Positions 30,714 through 38,882 of a stretch of 40,924 nucleotides of DNA are shown here, piece after piece; the first letter of the stretch is position 1; the number at the start of each line of letters is the position of its first letter. The notes beneath the pieces were generated by a model, which worked only from the letters and a program-made list of their open reading frames with translations, searched no databases and was not told the origin of the DNA. The translations under genes were made by a program, and so were the position numbers. This DNA is from Clostridiaceae bacterium (GTDB taxonomy: Bacteria > Bacillota > Clostridia > Lachnospirales > Lachnospiraceae): contig CAJTGF010000045.1 of assembly GCA_910575585.1 (NCBI GenBank), positions 2,822 through 43,745 on the forward strand, given 5' to 3'.

Positions 30714-32303
30714 TTATCCAGCTTTTTTAGCAGCCAGGGAATCCAGCATGATCTGAGCCGCCGCGCGGAGGATATTGTTATCCCCCCGGTAGCCGCCGTA
30801 CAGATAGAATTTCAGGCTGGGCGGGCGCCGTTCTGCCACTTCCGCAATGGTCTGCCCCTTGCAGACGCCGGTATCCACTACTACCTTTCCAGCTTCCTCA
30901 AAGGTCATCAGCTTAACGATCTCTTCCACGGGCATATCCGGTGTATACCTGGCATCTGCTTTTTCCTGTGCTTTTTCAGCGACAGACGGTTCCAGCGTTT
31001 CAGATGCTGCAGATCCGGTTTCCACATTTTCAGCACTTCCGCTGTTTCCAGTATTTCCGCCAAAAGATGCAGCCGTTTCTACAGTAACATTCTGCCCGCC
31101 TAACAGCGCCATCATGCCCTGTACCACCTTCCCGGTATCTTCCTCCATATTCTTCCTTTTGGAAACAGGGAGGATGTTCCCCGGTTCTCCCGCCGCAGGC
31201 ATTTCTGCGCTTTTCTGTACGGGAAGAGATTCCGGTTCCCCTGCCCTTACAGGCAGTTCCCCGGTTCCGGCAGACTGCGCCGTTCCCTGAACCTTTGTTG
31301 TCTGCGGTCCTACCGGCAGACTGCTGTTTTCAGTCGGCTCCTGAGCCTTGGCTGACGGTTCCGTTTTACTTTCTCCACCTGCTTCCACGGTCTGCGCTGA
31401 TCCTGCAGAGGGCTGTCCTGACGGTTCCTGTGTGGAAGGCAAAGGCTGCCCTTCCATCTTCTGCGTGACACCGGACTGTACCGGGAGCGTTCCGAAGCTT
31501 TCTTCCGATCCTGCCGGAAGGCTTTCTGAACCGCCCTGGGAACCAGCCGGAAGACTTGCCCCAGGATTTCCACACCCTGCTATCGTTTCAAGGGGAGCTT
31601 TTGCCTCTGCAACTGTGCACTGTGCCAGGCTGTTTCCCGCAGGCCCGGCATTTACCGCCGCCTTTTCGCCCTGAATTGGCAGCCCGGAGGTCTGCGCCGG
31701 TTTTTCCTGCTGCGGTGTTTCTTTCTTTTCCGCTGCAGCCGGGAACGCTGTGGCCGTACTTCTGGCAGGCGCCGTATCCGGCTGTTTCCTTTCTGTGGAA
31801 ACCGCAGCTGTACCAGCCAAAGCAGTTGTTTCTTTCTTCTGGGAGGCTCCATTGAAAGGAACCCTGCTCCCATAACGGCTCCCTTTCGCGTCCATTCCCA
31901 CATCAGCAAACTGGATGCCAAATCCTGCATCGGACAACGCCTCATCCATAGCCGCATACTGTGCCGCCTGGATATACTGCCCTCCCGGCGCCTCTTCCTT
32001 TGTGCAGCTGGAAGTAAAGCTGCCAATGGGGTTTTCATCGGTGCGCTCCAGAAAAACCTGTGCCTCATAGATCGCCATCTGCTCCGTGATGCGCAGGGCG
32101 TTCAGGCGGATGCGGCCTTTGGGGTTTGCAAGCCGGAACCATAACTTTTTATAGCGGAGATCCAGCTGCAGCTTTTCCTCCCCGTTTTCCGGGGAGATGA
32201 TGCGGCGGAGCAGTTTCAACGGGTTAAACCCCGGCACTTTGTTAAGCTCTGCCACCGCAGGGATGCTCTCATACATGGTTGCTGTCTGTTCATTCTTATT
32301 CAT
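30714..32303 (-). CDS. Element protein with N-terminal conserved domain, long linker and C-terminal module
   Basis: This 529-residue protein has three parts. The N-terminal domain (about 15-140: LQLDLRYKKLWFRLANPKGR, TEQMAIYEAQVFLERTDENP, YIQAAQYAAMDEALSDAGFG) looks like a conserved single-domain protein, reminiscent of phage annealing proteins in its 'A.Y.AMDEALSDAG.G.QFAD' stretch. A linker of roughly 300 residues, rich in Ala, Glu, Gly, Pro and Ser with repeated S-L-P-V/A blocks, must be disordered. The last 75 residues (EEAGKVVVDTGVCKGQTIAE, VAERRPPSLKFYLYGG) resemble the small C-terminal module of exonuclease-X-like proteins. ATG 32303 follows AAAGGAG. It sits in the same run as YqaJ exonuclease and RecD2. 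An annealing or DNA-binding role is inference only. Confidence 0.55.
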   Translation of the reverse strand: MNKNEQTATMYESIPAVAELNKVPGFNPLKLLRRIISPENGEEKLQLDLRYKKLWFRLANPKGRIRLNALRITEQMAIYEAQVFLERTDENPIGSFTSSCTKEEAPGGQYIQAAQYAAMDEALSDAGFGIQFADVGMDAKGSRYGSRVPFNGASQKKETTALAGTAAVSTERKQPDTAPARSTATAFPAAAEKKETPQQEKPAQTSGLPIQGEKAAVNAGPAGNSLAQCTVAEAKAPLETIAGCGNPGASLPAGSQGGSESLPAGSEESFGTLPVQSGVTQKMEGQPLPSTQEPSGQPSAGSAQTVEAGGESKTEPSAKAQEPTENSSLPVGPQTTKVQGTAQSAGTGELPVRAGEPESLPVQKSAEMPAAGEPGNILPVSKRKNMEEDTGKVVQGMMALLGGQNVTVETAASFGGNTGNSGSAENVETGSAASETLEPSVAEKAQEKADARYTPDMPVEEIVKLMTFEEAGKVVVDTGVCKGQTIAEVAERRPPSLKFYLYGGYRGDNNILRAAAQIMLDSLAAKKAG

Positions 32304-32370
32304 GGATAAAACTCCTTTCATTAAATAAATAAGGGATACTGCGTGCGATTTCTGCACCTGCATCCCATTT

Positions 32371-34647
32371 TTAACCTGCTGCCCTCAGTTTTTCTTCCAG
32401 GAACTCCGGAACCGCAATCCCGGCGCTTTTCGCATAAGCCTTGTAATACAGGCGGATGCGCTCTCCTAAAAGGGTATTCCTTTTGCTGATCTCATTCTTG
32501 TGGATGGCCATGAACAGCACGCTCTTTTCGCCTGCCAGCACCACCCGTTTCCTTGCCCTGGTGATCCCGGTATACAGAAGGTTCCGGTAGAGCATGATGT
32601 AGTGTGCTTTCAGCACCGGCATCAGCACAATATCGTACTCGGAACCCATGGCCTTATGGATGGTAGTCGCATAGGCAAGGTCCAGGTTCACCAGATCCTC
32701 CGTGCTGTATTCCAGGCTCCGGTTCTCCCCGAAGTCCAGGCCGATCCGTTTCCCTTCCGGCGTATCCTCCACATAGCGGATGAATCCCAGGTCACCGTTG
32801 GATACCTTATCCGTGTTCTTGGTCTGCATGATCCGGTCGCCCACACGGAAGGTCTTTAGCCCGATATGGACCTCGTCCTCCGCGGACTGGAACGGATTCA
32901 CGATCTCCCGGATGGCGGCGTTCAGATGGTCTGAGGATGCCGCCCCTTCCGTCCGGAATGGCGAGAGGATCTGCACATGCTCAATCCCATTGCCCTCAAT
33001 CTCCTGACAGTATCTGTCGATGATAGCCGCTGCTGCGTCCGCCTGGCTGCCACAAGGCAGGAACTGAAAATCATTCCCATAGTACAGCTTGGTACTGCCG
33101 TCATGGATGAACCGTGCGTTATGGGCGATCAGGCTGTCCTTTGCCTGGCGGAAGATCTCATCCAGCACCGTGACCGGCACAAGGCCGCACTGGATCAGTT
33201 CCTTAAATACATTCCCCGCGCCTACACTGGGCAGCTGGTCCGGGTCGCCCACCAGGACGGTCTTCGCCCCCTTCTTCAGTGCGGAAAAAAACTTTCCCGC
33301 AAGCCACATATCCACCATGGAAAACTCGTCCACAATGACCAGATCCGCATCCAGGCTGTCCTGCTTTTTCGTCCGGCTGCCCTCGTCCTCCTCGCTGACA
33401 AGGCCGAGCCCGCTGTGCATGGTACATGCCTCCTCAAACCCGGTGCTTTCCGCCATCCTGCGGCTTGCACGGCCCGTAGGCGCCATCAGGACAATCTTCC
33501 CGTCTGGATAAATCCTGCGGTAAACCTCTAAAATAATCTTCAGCACGGTCGTCTTGCCTGTGCCCGGCGAACCGGTGATCACGGACAGGTTATAAAGAAA
33601 TGCCGTCCGCACTGCGGATTCCTGTTTCCCAGAAGTCCGAAGCCCCTGCTCTGCCCTGACTGTTTCAATGACAGAGGAAATGTCCTTCATCGGCGGCCTT
33701 TCCTCCGCCAGCATCCTTGCGACCCGGCTGGCAGTCTCATCCTCCTGCGCAAAGGCGTTCGGATGGTAGATGCTGTCCCTCATGGAGACCACAGAGCCGC
33801 TTAAGATCATGGCGTCCAGTTCCTGCTCCACTTCCTCCGGTCGCACACGCATTTCCGGAAGCGGGATCTTTTCATTCAGCATCTTAAACGCTGCCTTGCG
33901 CAGTTCTTCTCTTCCCAGGAACAGATGCCCCTGTTTCCCTTTCGCCTCGTCCAGTGTACAGTGGAGCGCGCCCCTGATCCGCATGGGGTCACGGGGACGG
34001 TTATCGGTCTTCCTTACAATGGCGTCCACCCTGCGGAACCCAAAGCCCGGCATCTGGCACAGCTCGAAAGGGCTTTTTTTCAAAATATCCAGACAGGCCG
34101 GTCCGAAATACTGGTAGATCTTCAGGGCTGTCTTCGGCGTCAGCTTAAAGGGCGCAAGAAGCGTCATAATATCCCGCAACGCCCGGCTCTCCGCAAAAGA
34201 AGTCCGAATGTCTTCCAGTTTGTTTTCCGTTATCCCCCGAACTTCTAAAAGCCGTTCCGGGTTCTTTTCCAGTACGTCCAGCGTATTGGTGCCGAACTTT
34301 GCTACAATCTCAGCGGCAGTTTTCTCCCCGATCCCTTTGATAAGGCCGGAACCGAGGTAGCTCAGCACGCCCTCCTTTGTTTTCGGTACGACCTCACGCC
34401 ACTGCTCCACCTGGAGTTGCATGCCGTACTTCCCGTTTACCCATTCCCCTTCCAGTTCCAGCTCCACGGCATCCGTCATGGGGATCTCATAGCCCACGGC
34501 GGTGAAACGAATCAGGTGGTCCCCATACCGTCTCTTATCCCGCGCCTGTGCCGGAACGGAAGTATCTGCGGTCTTCACAATAACAATGCAGAATTTATTT
34601 GACGGGTTGTGGAAGATCTTCCCGTCATACGTTGCTATAATACCCAT
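32371..34647 (-). CDS. RecD2-like ATP-dependent helicase
   Basis: This 758-residue SF1B helicase has the RecD2 layout. An N-terminal OB-like part comes first, then helix-hairpin-helix regions (GSGLIKGIGEKTAAEIVAKF, PGFGFRRVDAIV), Walker A GSPGTGKTT near 359-367, motif II LVIVDEFSMVDM, motif III KTVLVGDPDQLPSVGAG, QTKNTDKVSNGDLG, and the C-terminal UvrD-like block with LAYATTIHKAMGSEYD and NLLYTGITRARKRVVLAG. It unwinds duplex DNA 5' to 3' and works in recombination or replication-fork processing. ATG 34647 follows GGAGGTGAGAG, which overlaps the end of the 57-aa gene, so the two are coupled. A longer frame to 34689 lacks support. It is element-encoded, next to a YqaJ nuclease. Confidence 0.92.
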   Translation of the reverse strand: MGIIATYDGKIFHNPSNKFCIVIVKTADTSVPAQARDKRRYGDHLIRFTAVGYEIPMTDAVELELEGEWVNGKYGMQLQVEQWREVVPKTKEGVLSYLGSGLIKGIGEKTAAEIVAKFGTNTLDVLEKNPERLLEVRGITENKLEDIRTSFAESRALRDIMTLLAPFKLTPKTALKIYQYFGPACLDILKKSPFELCQMPGFGFRRVDAIVRKTDNRPRDPMRIRGALHCTLDEAKGKQGHLFLGREELRKAAFKMLNEKIPLPEMRVRPEEVEQELDAMILSGSVVSMRDSIYHPNAFAQEDETASRVARMLAEERPPMKDISSVIETVRAEQGLRTSGKQESAVRTAFLYNLSVITGSPGTGKTTVLKIILEVYRRIYPDGKIVLMAPTGRASRRMAESTGFEEACTMHSGLGLVSEEDEGSRTKKQDSLDADLVIVDEFSMVDMWLAGKFFSALKKGAKTVLVGDPDQLPSVGAGNVFKELIQCGLVPVTVLDEIFRQAKDSLIAHNARFIHDGSTKLYYGNDFQFLPCGSQADAAAAIIDRYCQEIEGNGIEHVQILSPFRTEGAASSDHLNAAIREIVNPFQSAEDEVHIGLKTFRVGDRIMQTKNTDKVSNGDLGFIRYVEDTPEGKRIGLDFGENRSLEYSTEDLVNLDLAYATTIHKAMGSEYDIVLMPVLKAHYIMLYRNLLYTGITRARKRVVLAGEKSVLFMAIHKNEISKRNTLLGERIRLYYKAYAKSAGIAVPEFLEEKLRAAG

Positions 34648-34651
34648 TCTC

Positions 34652-34825
34652 TCACCTCCATAAAAGCCATAACATAAGCAGGCCCGCAATGACTGCCAGG
34701 ACAGCGCCCAGCAGGGGATACAGTACCAGATAACATCCCAGGCGCATCAGCCGGAACGCGTCCCTTATCAGGAGAAGCAGGAGGAATCCTGCTATGCCCC
34801 CCAGTATCCATGTTTTTCTTTTCAT
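34652..34825 (-). CDS. Small two-helix membrane protein, 57 aa
   Basis: A 57-codon frame encodes a strongly hydrophobic protein: MKRKTWILGGIAGFLLLLLI, then RDAFRLMRLGCYLVL and YPLLGAVLAVIAGLLMLWLL, ending W-R. Two membrane helices (about 6-20 and 31-55) flank a basic loop. AAAGGG lies about ten bases before the ATG. The ribosome site of the RecD2 gene (GGAGGTGAG) overlaps the stop, so the pair is translationally coupled. It fills the gap between YqaJ and RecD2 exactly, which supports it being real. The function is unknown; it may tether or regulate the replication proteins at the membrane. Confidence 0.7.
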   Translation of the reverse strand: MKRKTWILGGIAGFLLLLLIRDAFRLMRLGCYLVLYPLLGAVLAVIAGLLMLWLLWR

Positions 34826-34860
34826 GTTCACTTACCCTTTCTCTGACGTTTTCTTTGTTT

Positions 34861-35934
34861 TCAGGCGGCATCCACGGAACTGACCTTTACATGAAAGGTC
34901 CTAAATTCCGATACCGTTACAAACTGCTCGTAAATCTCCGGGTACTGCAGTTTCAGCCGCATCAGGTTGTCCTTGTCTACCATCATCTTGCGGACCGGGT
35001 TGTATGTCAGCGTATACCGGCTCCCTCCCATATCGCAGACAGCCCTGCAGCTTGTTCCCATCTCCGCAGCCAGGATCGCTTTCAGCCTCTGGATATCGGC
35101 CTCCAGCTTTTTGGAATACTTATCCGACTGTTTCTTCTGCTCCTGGAGCTGCATATACTGCATCAGGGTAGACGGCATGCTCCCATTCAGGACAATGGCA
35201 TCGGCGTCCTTGTCTGCCCGGCCGCAATACTGCCTGGCGCTTGCGAGGATCACATCCCCGTCCTCCAGGTAGGGCGGCGGGACCTGTTTCAGTACATAGC
35301 TGTCCCAGAATTCCTGTTCCAGAAATACCATCTCTTCCTCATAAGCCATGTCCCTGTGGATCTCCCGTATGATAGTCTCATCCTCCGTGTTGCCGTACAG
35401 ACAGCAGAAAAATACACGGTCAATATCCATCACCGCCATGTAATGCCTGCCCTGTGCCTCGTAGTAGGCCGGCACGGTCTCCCTGCCGTCCTTCCACCAG
35501 AGGTCTTTTGCGTTGTAGTTGGTGGTCTTGATCTCCAGGATGGCTTTCGTCCCGTCCGGCATGGTGATGAAGTAATCCACGTCTGCCAGCATGAACGGAT
35601 AAAGGGGATGCCGGAACATCTTCTTGATCTGATAGATGTCAAGCCCTGTCCTTCGCTCAAAGATCTTTGCCACAAGGTCTTCCAGGAGATGGCCCATTTC
35701 CATGGCCACCCAGTTTCCCTCATCTTCCTCTACCGCCGCAATACCCAGCTTGTCATAGTAGATATCCCGTGCGGTACGGAAAGGGGAAATCCCGATAATG
35801 GCAGAAACGTCACTGCCGCCAATCCCGCGGCGCCGCCAGTCCAGCCATTCTTCCCGGGTAAGGTTTTCCGTATCCACAAGCACCTGCGGGCTGTTCCTTT
35901 CCCTTTCTCTTTCCATGTTCGTATCGGGCATCAT
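34861..35934 (-). CDS. YqaJ-type viral recombinase family exonuclease
   Basis: This nuclease of about 357 residues belongs to the lambda-exonuclease/YqaJ group, which resects DNA ends for annealing-type recombination. Visible motifs in order: RRRGIGGSDVSAIIGISPFR (37-52), MEMGHLLEDLVAKIF with Glu85, MLADVDYFI with Asp118/Asp120, and ILEIKTTN with the E-x-K pair at 134-136 (catalytic D-ExK set). The C-terminal part is a helical extension (LQEQKKQSDKYSKKLEADIQ). The open frame extends to 36216, but the extra residues show no domain and cross a terminator. ATG 35934 (or 35931) follows AAGGGGGG. It is the first gene of the maintenance series, behind a structured leader of about 480 bases. Confidence 0.88.
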   Translation of the reverse strand: MMPDTNMERERERNSPQVLVDTENLTREEWLDWRRRGIGGSDVSAIIGISPFRTARDIYYDKLGIAAVEEDEGNWVAMEMGHLLEDLVAKIFERRTGLDIYQIKKMFRHPLYPFMLADVDYFITMPDGTKAILEIKTTNYNAKDLWWKDGRETVPAYYEAQGRHYMAVMDIDRVFFCCLYGNTEDETIIREIHRDMAYEEEMVFLEQEFWDSYVLKQVPPPYLEDGDVILASARQYCGRADKDADAIVLNGSMPSTLMQYMQLQEQKKQSDKYSKKLEADIQRLKAILAAEMGTSCRAVCDMGGSRYTLTYNPVRKMMVDKDNLMRLKLQYPEIYEQFVTVSEFRTFHVKVSSVDAA

Positions 35935-36162
35935 CACGCCCCCCTTCTGGCCCTGTGCGTGAAGTTTACTGTCCGGATCGTGGTACAGTTCTTCCAGTAC
36001 TGGCTGTCTGCTTTCTGTGCAGCGGTATCCCTGAAGGGATATCCTGCCGCCTGTTTCTGCCAGCTCCTGCCGGCCTGTTTCTTTCTTGTACTCATTCTTT
36101 CTACCTGCCTTTCTAAAATGTTTTATCCTCAAAGCCCTGATCGGCGTTTGGGCAACAGCATA

Positions 36163-36236
36163 ATAAAAAAGCGGGAATGACCATCTGCCAAATCCCTGGC
36201 GTCCATGGATTTCCATGAACCAAAGTCATTCCCGCT
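36163..36236 (-). terminator. Second leader terminator before yqaJ
   Basis: On the minus strand AGCGGGAATGAC and GTCATTCCCGCT form a perfect 12-bp stem, with smaller hairpins such as CATGGAAATCCATG inside, followed by a run of T's. It lies about 230 bases before the yqaJ start and would stop transcription coming from the promoter at 36420-36448. Confidence 0.85.
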
Positions 36237-36263
36237 CTCAAAGGGAAAGTGATCCCTTAACAT

Positions 36264-36312
36264 AAAAAAAGCCAGTACACCACCAGCCAAAGGGCATAAT
36301 GGTACTACTGGC
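36264..36312 (-). terminator. First leader terminator before yqaJ
   Basis: On the minus strand GCCAGTA and TACTGGC close a long hairpin containing GTACCATTATGCCC and GGCTGGTGGTG, followed directly by seven T's. It lies about 100-150 nt after the predicted transcription start. Confidence 0.75.
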
Positions 36313-36419
36313 ACAAAAATACAAACTTAACAGCGTGTGCAATGCGGAGAATATTCCGCATACAGTCTGGACGGACTGCATTTCCCATATGGGTACGCAC
36401 AAAAATCAATTACAAGGAC

Positions 36420-36472
36420 AGTTTAGCACAATATATTGTTTTAGTCAAGCAATCAATACTATATATAGTATT
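36420..36472 (-). promoter_or_regulatory. Promoter of the maintenance operon with two palindromic operators
   Basis: On the minus strand TTGACT (36443-36448) and TAAACT (36420-36425) are 17 bp apart. ACAATATATTGT (36428-36439), a perfect 12-bp palindrome, fills the spacer. AATACTATATATAGTATT (36455-36472), a perfect 18-bp palindrome, lies just upstream of the -35. Both suggest tight repression by a dimeric regulator. Confidence 0.65.
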
Positions 36473-36510
36473 TTAACGTTTTTCATATAAAATGCAAATT
36501 TCAACAGTAA

Positions 36511-37050
36511 TCACATACTGGCTATCTTTCTAACCGTATTTGCTGTCCTTATGGTCAGCTTCGTGCTGATCTTCGTACCTGCTGTCTTAGGCCACCAGTT
36601 TGTCTTTTGGTAATCTTTACGGCTGAAAGACCAGAATATCACTTCCTTGTAATCCTTTATCCTCTCCAATTCCTTTCTGGGTTCTCCGATTTCATTATAT
36701 ACATCGGAAAATGCAGCTGGCGGTATTATGAAAATCAGATTATCATAGATTTCTTTGTTCTCACTGCCCCACCAGTCGGGCGCATTTTGTAAAATATCCT
36801 CAAGCGCTTCCCTTGACAGGACAAAAACAGGAATATCCAGTCCAAACTGATTTTTTATCATTTCCTCAATCTTGTCCGTAAGCTTCCTTATATTATCTTC
36901 ATCACTGGAAAAAATCACATTGCCGCTGTTCAAATATGTTTTCACTTCTACAAAAGCAAGTGTTTCAAATCCCTTCTTTAATTCTGCCATTGGCACTTTA
37001 TTTTTCCCGCTTATATTGATACCCCTTAATAAAGCAATATATCTTTTCAT
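36511..37050 (-). CDS. DUF1697 domain-containing protein
   Basis: This 179-residue protein shows the DUF1697 signature: MKRYIALLRGINISGKNKVP at the start (family: Y-A-L-L-R-G-I-N-V-G-G), LAFVEVKTYLNSGNVIFSSD, PVFVLSREALEDILQNAP and a C-terminal TIRTANTVRKI where most members have R-N-W-N-T-V. ATG 37050 follows AGGAGG. The biochemical role of the family is not established. It lies between the maintenance promoter and a decayed cysteine hydrolase, in an accessory block of chromosomal-type genes, so it is probably cargo. No promoter or terminator of its own stands out. Confidence 0.88.
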   Translation of the reverse strand: MKRYIALLRGINISGKNKVPMAELKKGFETLAFVEVKTYLNSGNVIFSSDEDNIRKLTDKIEEMIKNQFGLDIPVFVLSREALEDILQNAPDWWGSENKEIYDNLIFIIPPAAFSDVYNEIGEPRKELERIKDYKEVIFWSFSRKDYQKTNWWPKTAGTKISTKLTIRTANTVRKIASM

Positions 37051-37076
37051 ATCCGCCCCTCCTGTCACTTCCTGAT

Positions 37077-37400
37077 TTATTTATTCATCAATCCAAACGC
37101 TTTTTCAAATGAGATACATTCTGTATATCTTCCATTCCACATGAACCCATTGTAATATTTATAAGAATTATCGGCTGATATATATGCATTATCAACCATA
37201 CTGGTTTGCCGGAACAATCATTTTAAAACCGTGCTCAAAGCCACCTTTCACAGATGCATCTATACAGTAATCCGTCTACAGCCCAATAATAATACCTGAA
37301 AATCATATAACTCATTATTCATAATCAAATTTGGGATATCAACAACCAAAAGTACGATTCTATTTTCTCCTATTCATATAGACAATACCTGTTCAGACAT
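37077..37400 (-). pseudogene. Isochorismatase-type cysteine hydrolase, decayed
   Basis: On the minus strand, broken frames read in order: MSEQVLSI, then NRIVLLVVDIPNLIMNNELYDF, given here as RIVLLVVDIPN and LIMNNELYDF, then LLLGCRRIT, a stretch like KGGFEHGFKMIVPAN in another frame, and finally TVDNAYISADN-like residues with SYKYYNGFMWNGRYTECISF and EKAFGLMNK before TAA. These correspond to the ends and middle of isochorismatase-like hydrolases, but about half the gene is deleted and at least three frame changes and stops occur. It fills the otherwise empty gap between DUF1697 and DUF3788. Confidence 0.65.
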
Positions 37401-37471
37401 TAAACTGCCTCTCCTTCCGGCTTGTTATACACAGTTTGTCATAAAACGGCTCTGCAACTTTCATTTTCCTG

Positions 37472-37900
37472 CTATGATGGTATACGCTTTCTGAGATTGA
37501 TAAGGCGAAATACATCATCCATAATTTCTCTATCCCGCACATCCAGCATCAACCATTTCTGTCCATTTCCGGTTTTTGTGTTTTTGAATACTGTCTGCAC
37601 ATAGTCGGAACATTGCGGCATAAGAAACTCTGCCTCCGTAAGTTCACGACTTCCTACAACCACGAGAGCAATAAAATAGCCCTGCATCGGATAGAGTGTA
37701 CAAAGAGACTTTCCGCCTTTTTTATACTTAATATTCCAGCCTGCCTGCATAGAACAACGGCTGTGTTCCATGCAGGGCCTGACCCGATAGGTGGACTGAA
37801 TACGGTTATTAAAATCTGTCCATAAAGAATTGTTAATATATTCTGTGACTTGCTCCAGTGACGGGGATTTTTCCTTTGAATACAGCACATTCCAATCCAC
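37472..37900 (-). CDS. DUF3788 family protein
   Basis: This 142-residue protein matches DUF3788 by its central block: WNIKYKKGGKSLCTLYPMQG and YFIALVVVGSRELTEAEF, followed by WLMLDVRDREIMDDVFRLI. The N-terminal part (SLEQVTEYINNSLWTDFNNR) is also typical. The GTG start at 37900 has GGAGG eight bases upstream. It begins 13 bases after the AraC-family gene, so both are one operon. Members are often found beside AraC/GyrI-like regulators, which fits. The reaction, if any, is unknown; such proteins are thought to bind small molecules. Confidence 0.85.
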   Translation of the reverse strand: MDWNVLYSKEKSPSLEQVTEYINNSLWTDFNNRIQSTYRVRPCMEHSRCSMQAGWNIKYKKGGKSLCTLYPMQGYFIALVVVGSRELTEAEFLMPQCSDYVQTVFKNTKTGNGQKWLMLDVRDREIMDDVFRLINLRKRIPS

Positions 37901-37913
37901 TCTGAATTCCTCC

Positions 37914-38843
37914 TTAGCCTTTATTTTTCAGCGGCAGGGGCTTGACCCAAATTTCCATACAGGCCATCCCCTCCAGGTCACGGTAATATTTTTCTGCTGA
38001 GAAAGGCTCCGTGGTTAAATTGTGGCGGGGCAGCCAGATACCAAAAAGATATTTACCGGCCTGATCTAAAGAAACCGTTACCAAATCCTCAAAATTTTCT
38101 GCTTCGACTCTGCAAACGATGTATTCTCCTGCCGGGAGTTCTCTCTTAACAAAACCATCCTGCAGCCGGTCCGGAATATTTTGAACAAGACCGCCTGCAA
38201 AATAAGTGAAAAGGTTCTGTACAGTATCTTCCCCATGGGACATTCCCATTTCTACAGCAGTATTTAGATTGGCTGCGATGGAAACCTTCTCCATGTGATA
38301 ACGCTTCCAAAGCTGTCCCGGTACATCTACACCTGTGCTTTCACCAGCCGGCATTTGTTCGGAAATACGGACTTCCGTTTCCAGGCCAAGGTAAATTTCC
38401 GGTTTTTCCAATGTCCTTCTCTGGATTTCCAGGACGATATTTCCGGCCACCAGCGGAACCCCCTCGTCTACTAAAACATAATTCATGGAAACTTCCGGCC
38501 TGGCGAATGTATTGAGCATTGGCAAATCCCTCCTGTAGCTTTCAGGCGTAATCCCATACGTTTCCTTGAAAGCCCGTGTAAAATTCCCGTGACTTGAAAA
38601 GCCATAGTCCAGGGCAACGTCAAGAATCCTATGGTTGGTACTTTTCAGGTTTTCAATAACCTTTGCCAAACGGCGTAGCTTCACATATTCCTGAACCGGT
38701 TTGTTTACCAGCCTTTTGAATAATCGCTGAAAATAAAAGGGGGACAGACCGACAGTATTTGCCAGTTCTTCCGTTGAAATTTCTTTTGTCAGATGTTCCT
38801 CAATAAAAGTCAGGGATTGTTCGATTGCTTCATATGCGTGCAT
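37914..38843 (-). CDS. AraC family regulator with GyrI-like effector domain
   Basis: This 309-residue regulator has two AraC-type helix-turn-helices at about 8-105 (ISTEELANTVGLSPFYFQRL, then ILDVALDYGFSSHGNFTRAF with KETYGITPESYRR) and a C-terminal GyrI-like ligand domain at about 125-305 (GVPLVAGNIVLEIQRRTLEK to YFAGGLVQNIPDRLQDGFVK, REL-PAGEYIVCRVEAENF and WLPRHNLTTEPFSAEKYYRD). Proteins of this build sense hydrophobic drugs or cations and activate nearby genes. It is followed by the DUF3788 gene in one operon. The ATG at 38843 follows GGAGGTGCCGCA. The ligand is unknown. Confidence 0.92.
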   Translation of the reverse strand: MHAYEAIEQSLTFIEEHLTKEISTEELANTVGLSPFYFQRLFKRLVNKPVQEYVKLRRLAKVIENLKSTNHRILDVALDYGFSSHGNFTRAFKETYGITPESYRRDLPMLNTFARPEVSMNYVLVDEGVPLVAGNIVLEIQRRTLEKPEIYLGLETEVRISEQMPAGESTGVDVPGQLWKRYHMEKVSIAANLNTAVEMGMSHGEDTVQNLFTYFAGGLVQNIPDRLQDGFVKRELPAGEYIVCRVEAENFEDLVTVSLDQAGKYLFGIWLPRHNLTTEPFSAEKYYRDLEGMACMEIWVKPLPLKNKG

Positions 38844-38882
38844 TGCGGCACCTCCTTAAGTTGATGATCAAATGATATCATT

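Larger units (their letters stand above)
36163..36413 (-). ncRNA. Structured leader RNA or small RNA upstream of yqaJ
   Basis: Between the predicted start of transcription (about 36413) and the second terminator, the minus strand can form many compact hairpins: CCCATATGGG (36384-36393), CAGTC/GACTG (36363-36378), ATGCGGA/TCCGCAT (36342-36361), the first terminator (36264-36312), AAGGGA/TCCCTT (36241-36258) and the second terminator (36163-36236). No open frame is supported. It would yield RNAs of about 150 and 250 nt, either as regulatory RNAs or as an attenuator controlling the maintenance genes. It matches no RNA family that I can name. Confidence 0.5.

Noticed and set aside
30645-32300. 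Tandem DNA repeats or CRISPR-like array in the low-complexity gene
   Set aside because: The Ala/Pro/Ser blocks are irregular in length and sequence and stay in frame; they are a protein linker, not an array.
35660-36102. Minus-strand frame starting MSTRKKQAGRSW upstream of yqaJ
   Set aside because: Its composition looks like an out-of-frame shadow, and most of it overlaps the start of the nuclease gene.
34810-36180. 456-residue plus-strand frame opposite yqaJ
   Set aside because: It is an antisense shadow; the minus-strand frame carries the complete nuclease motifs.
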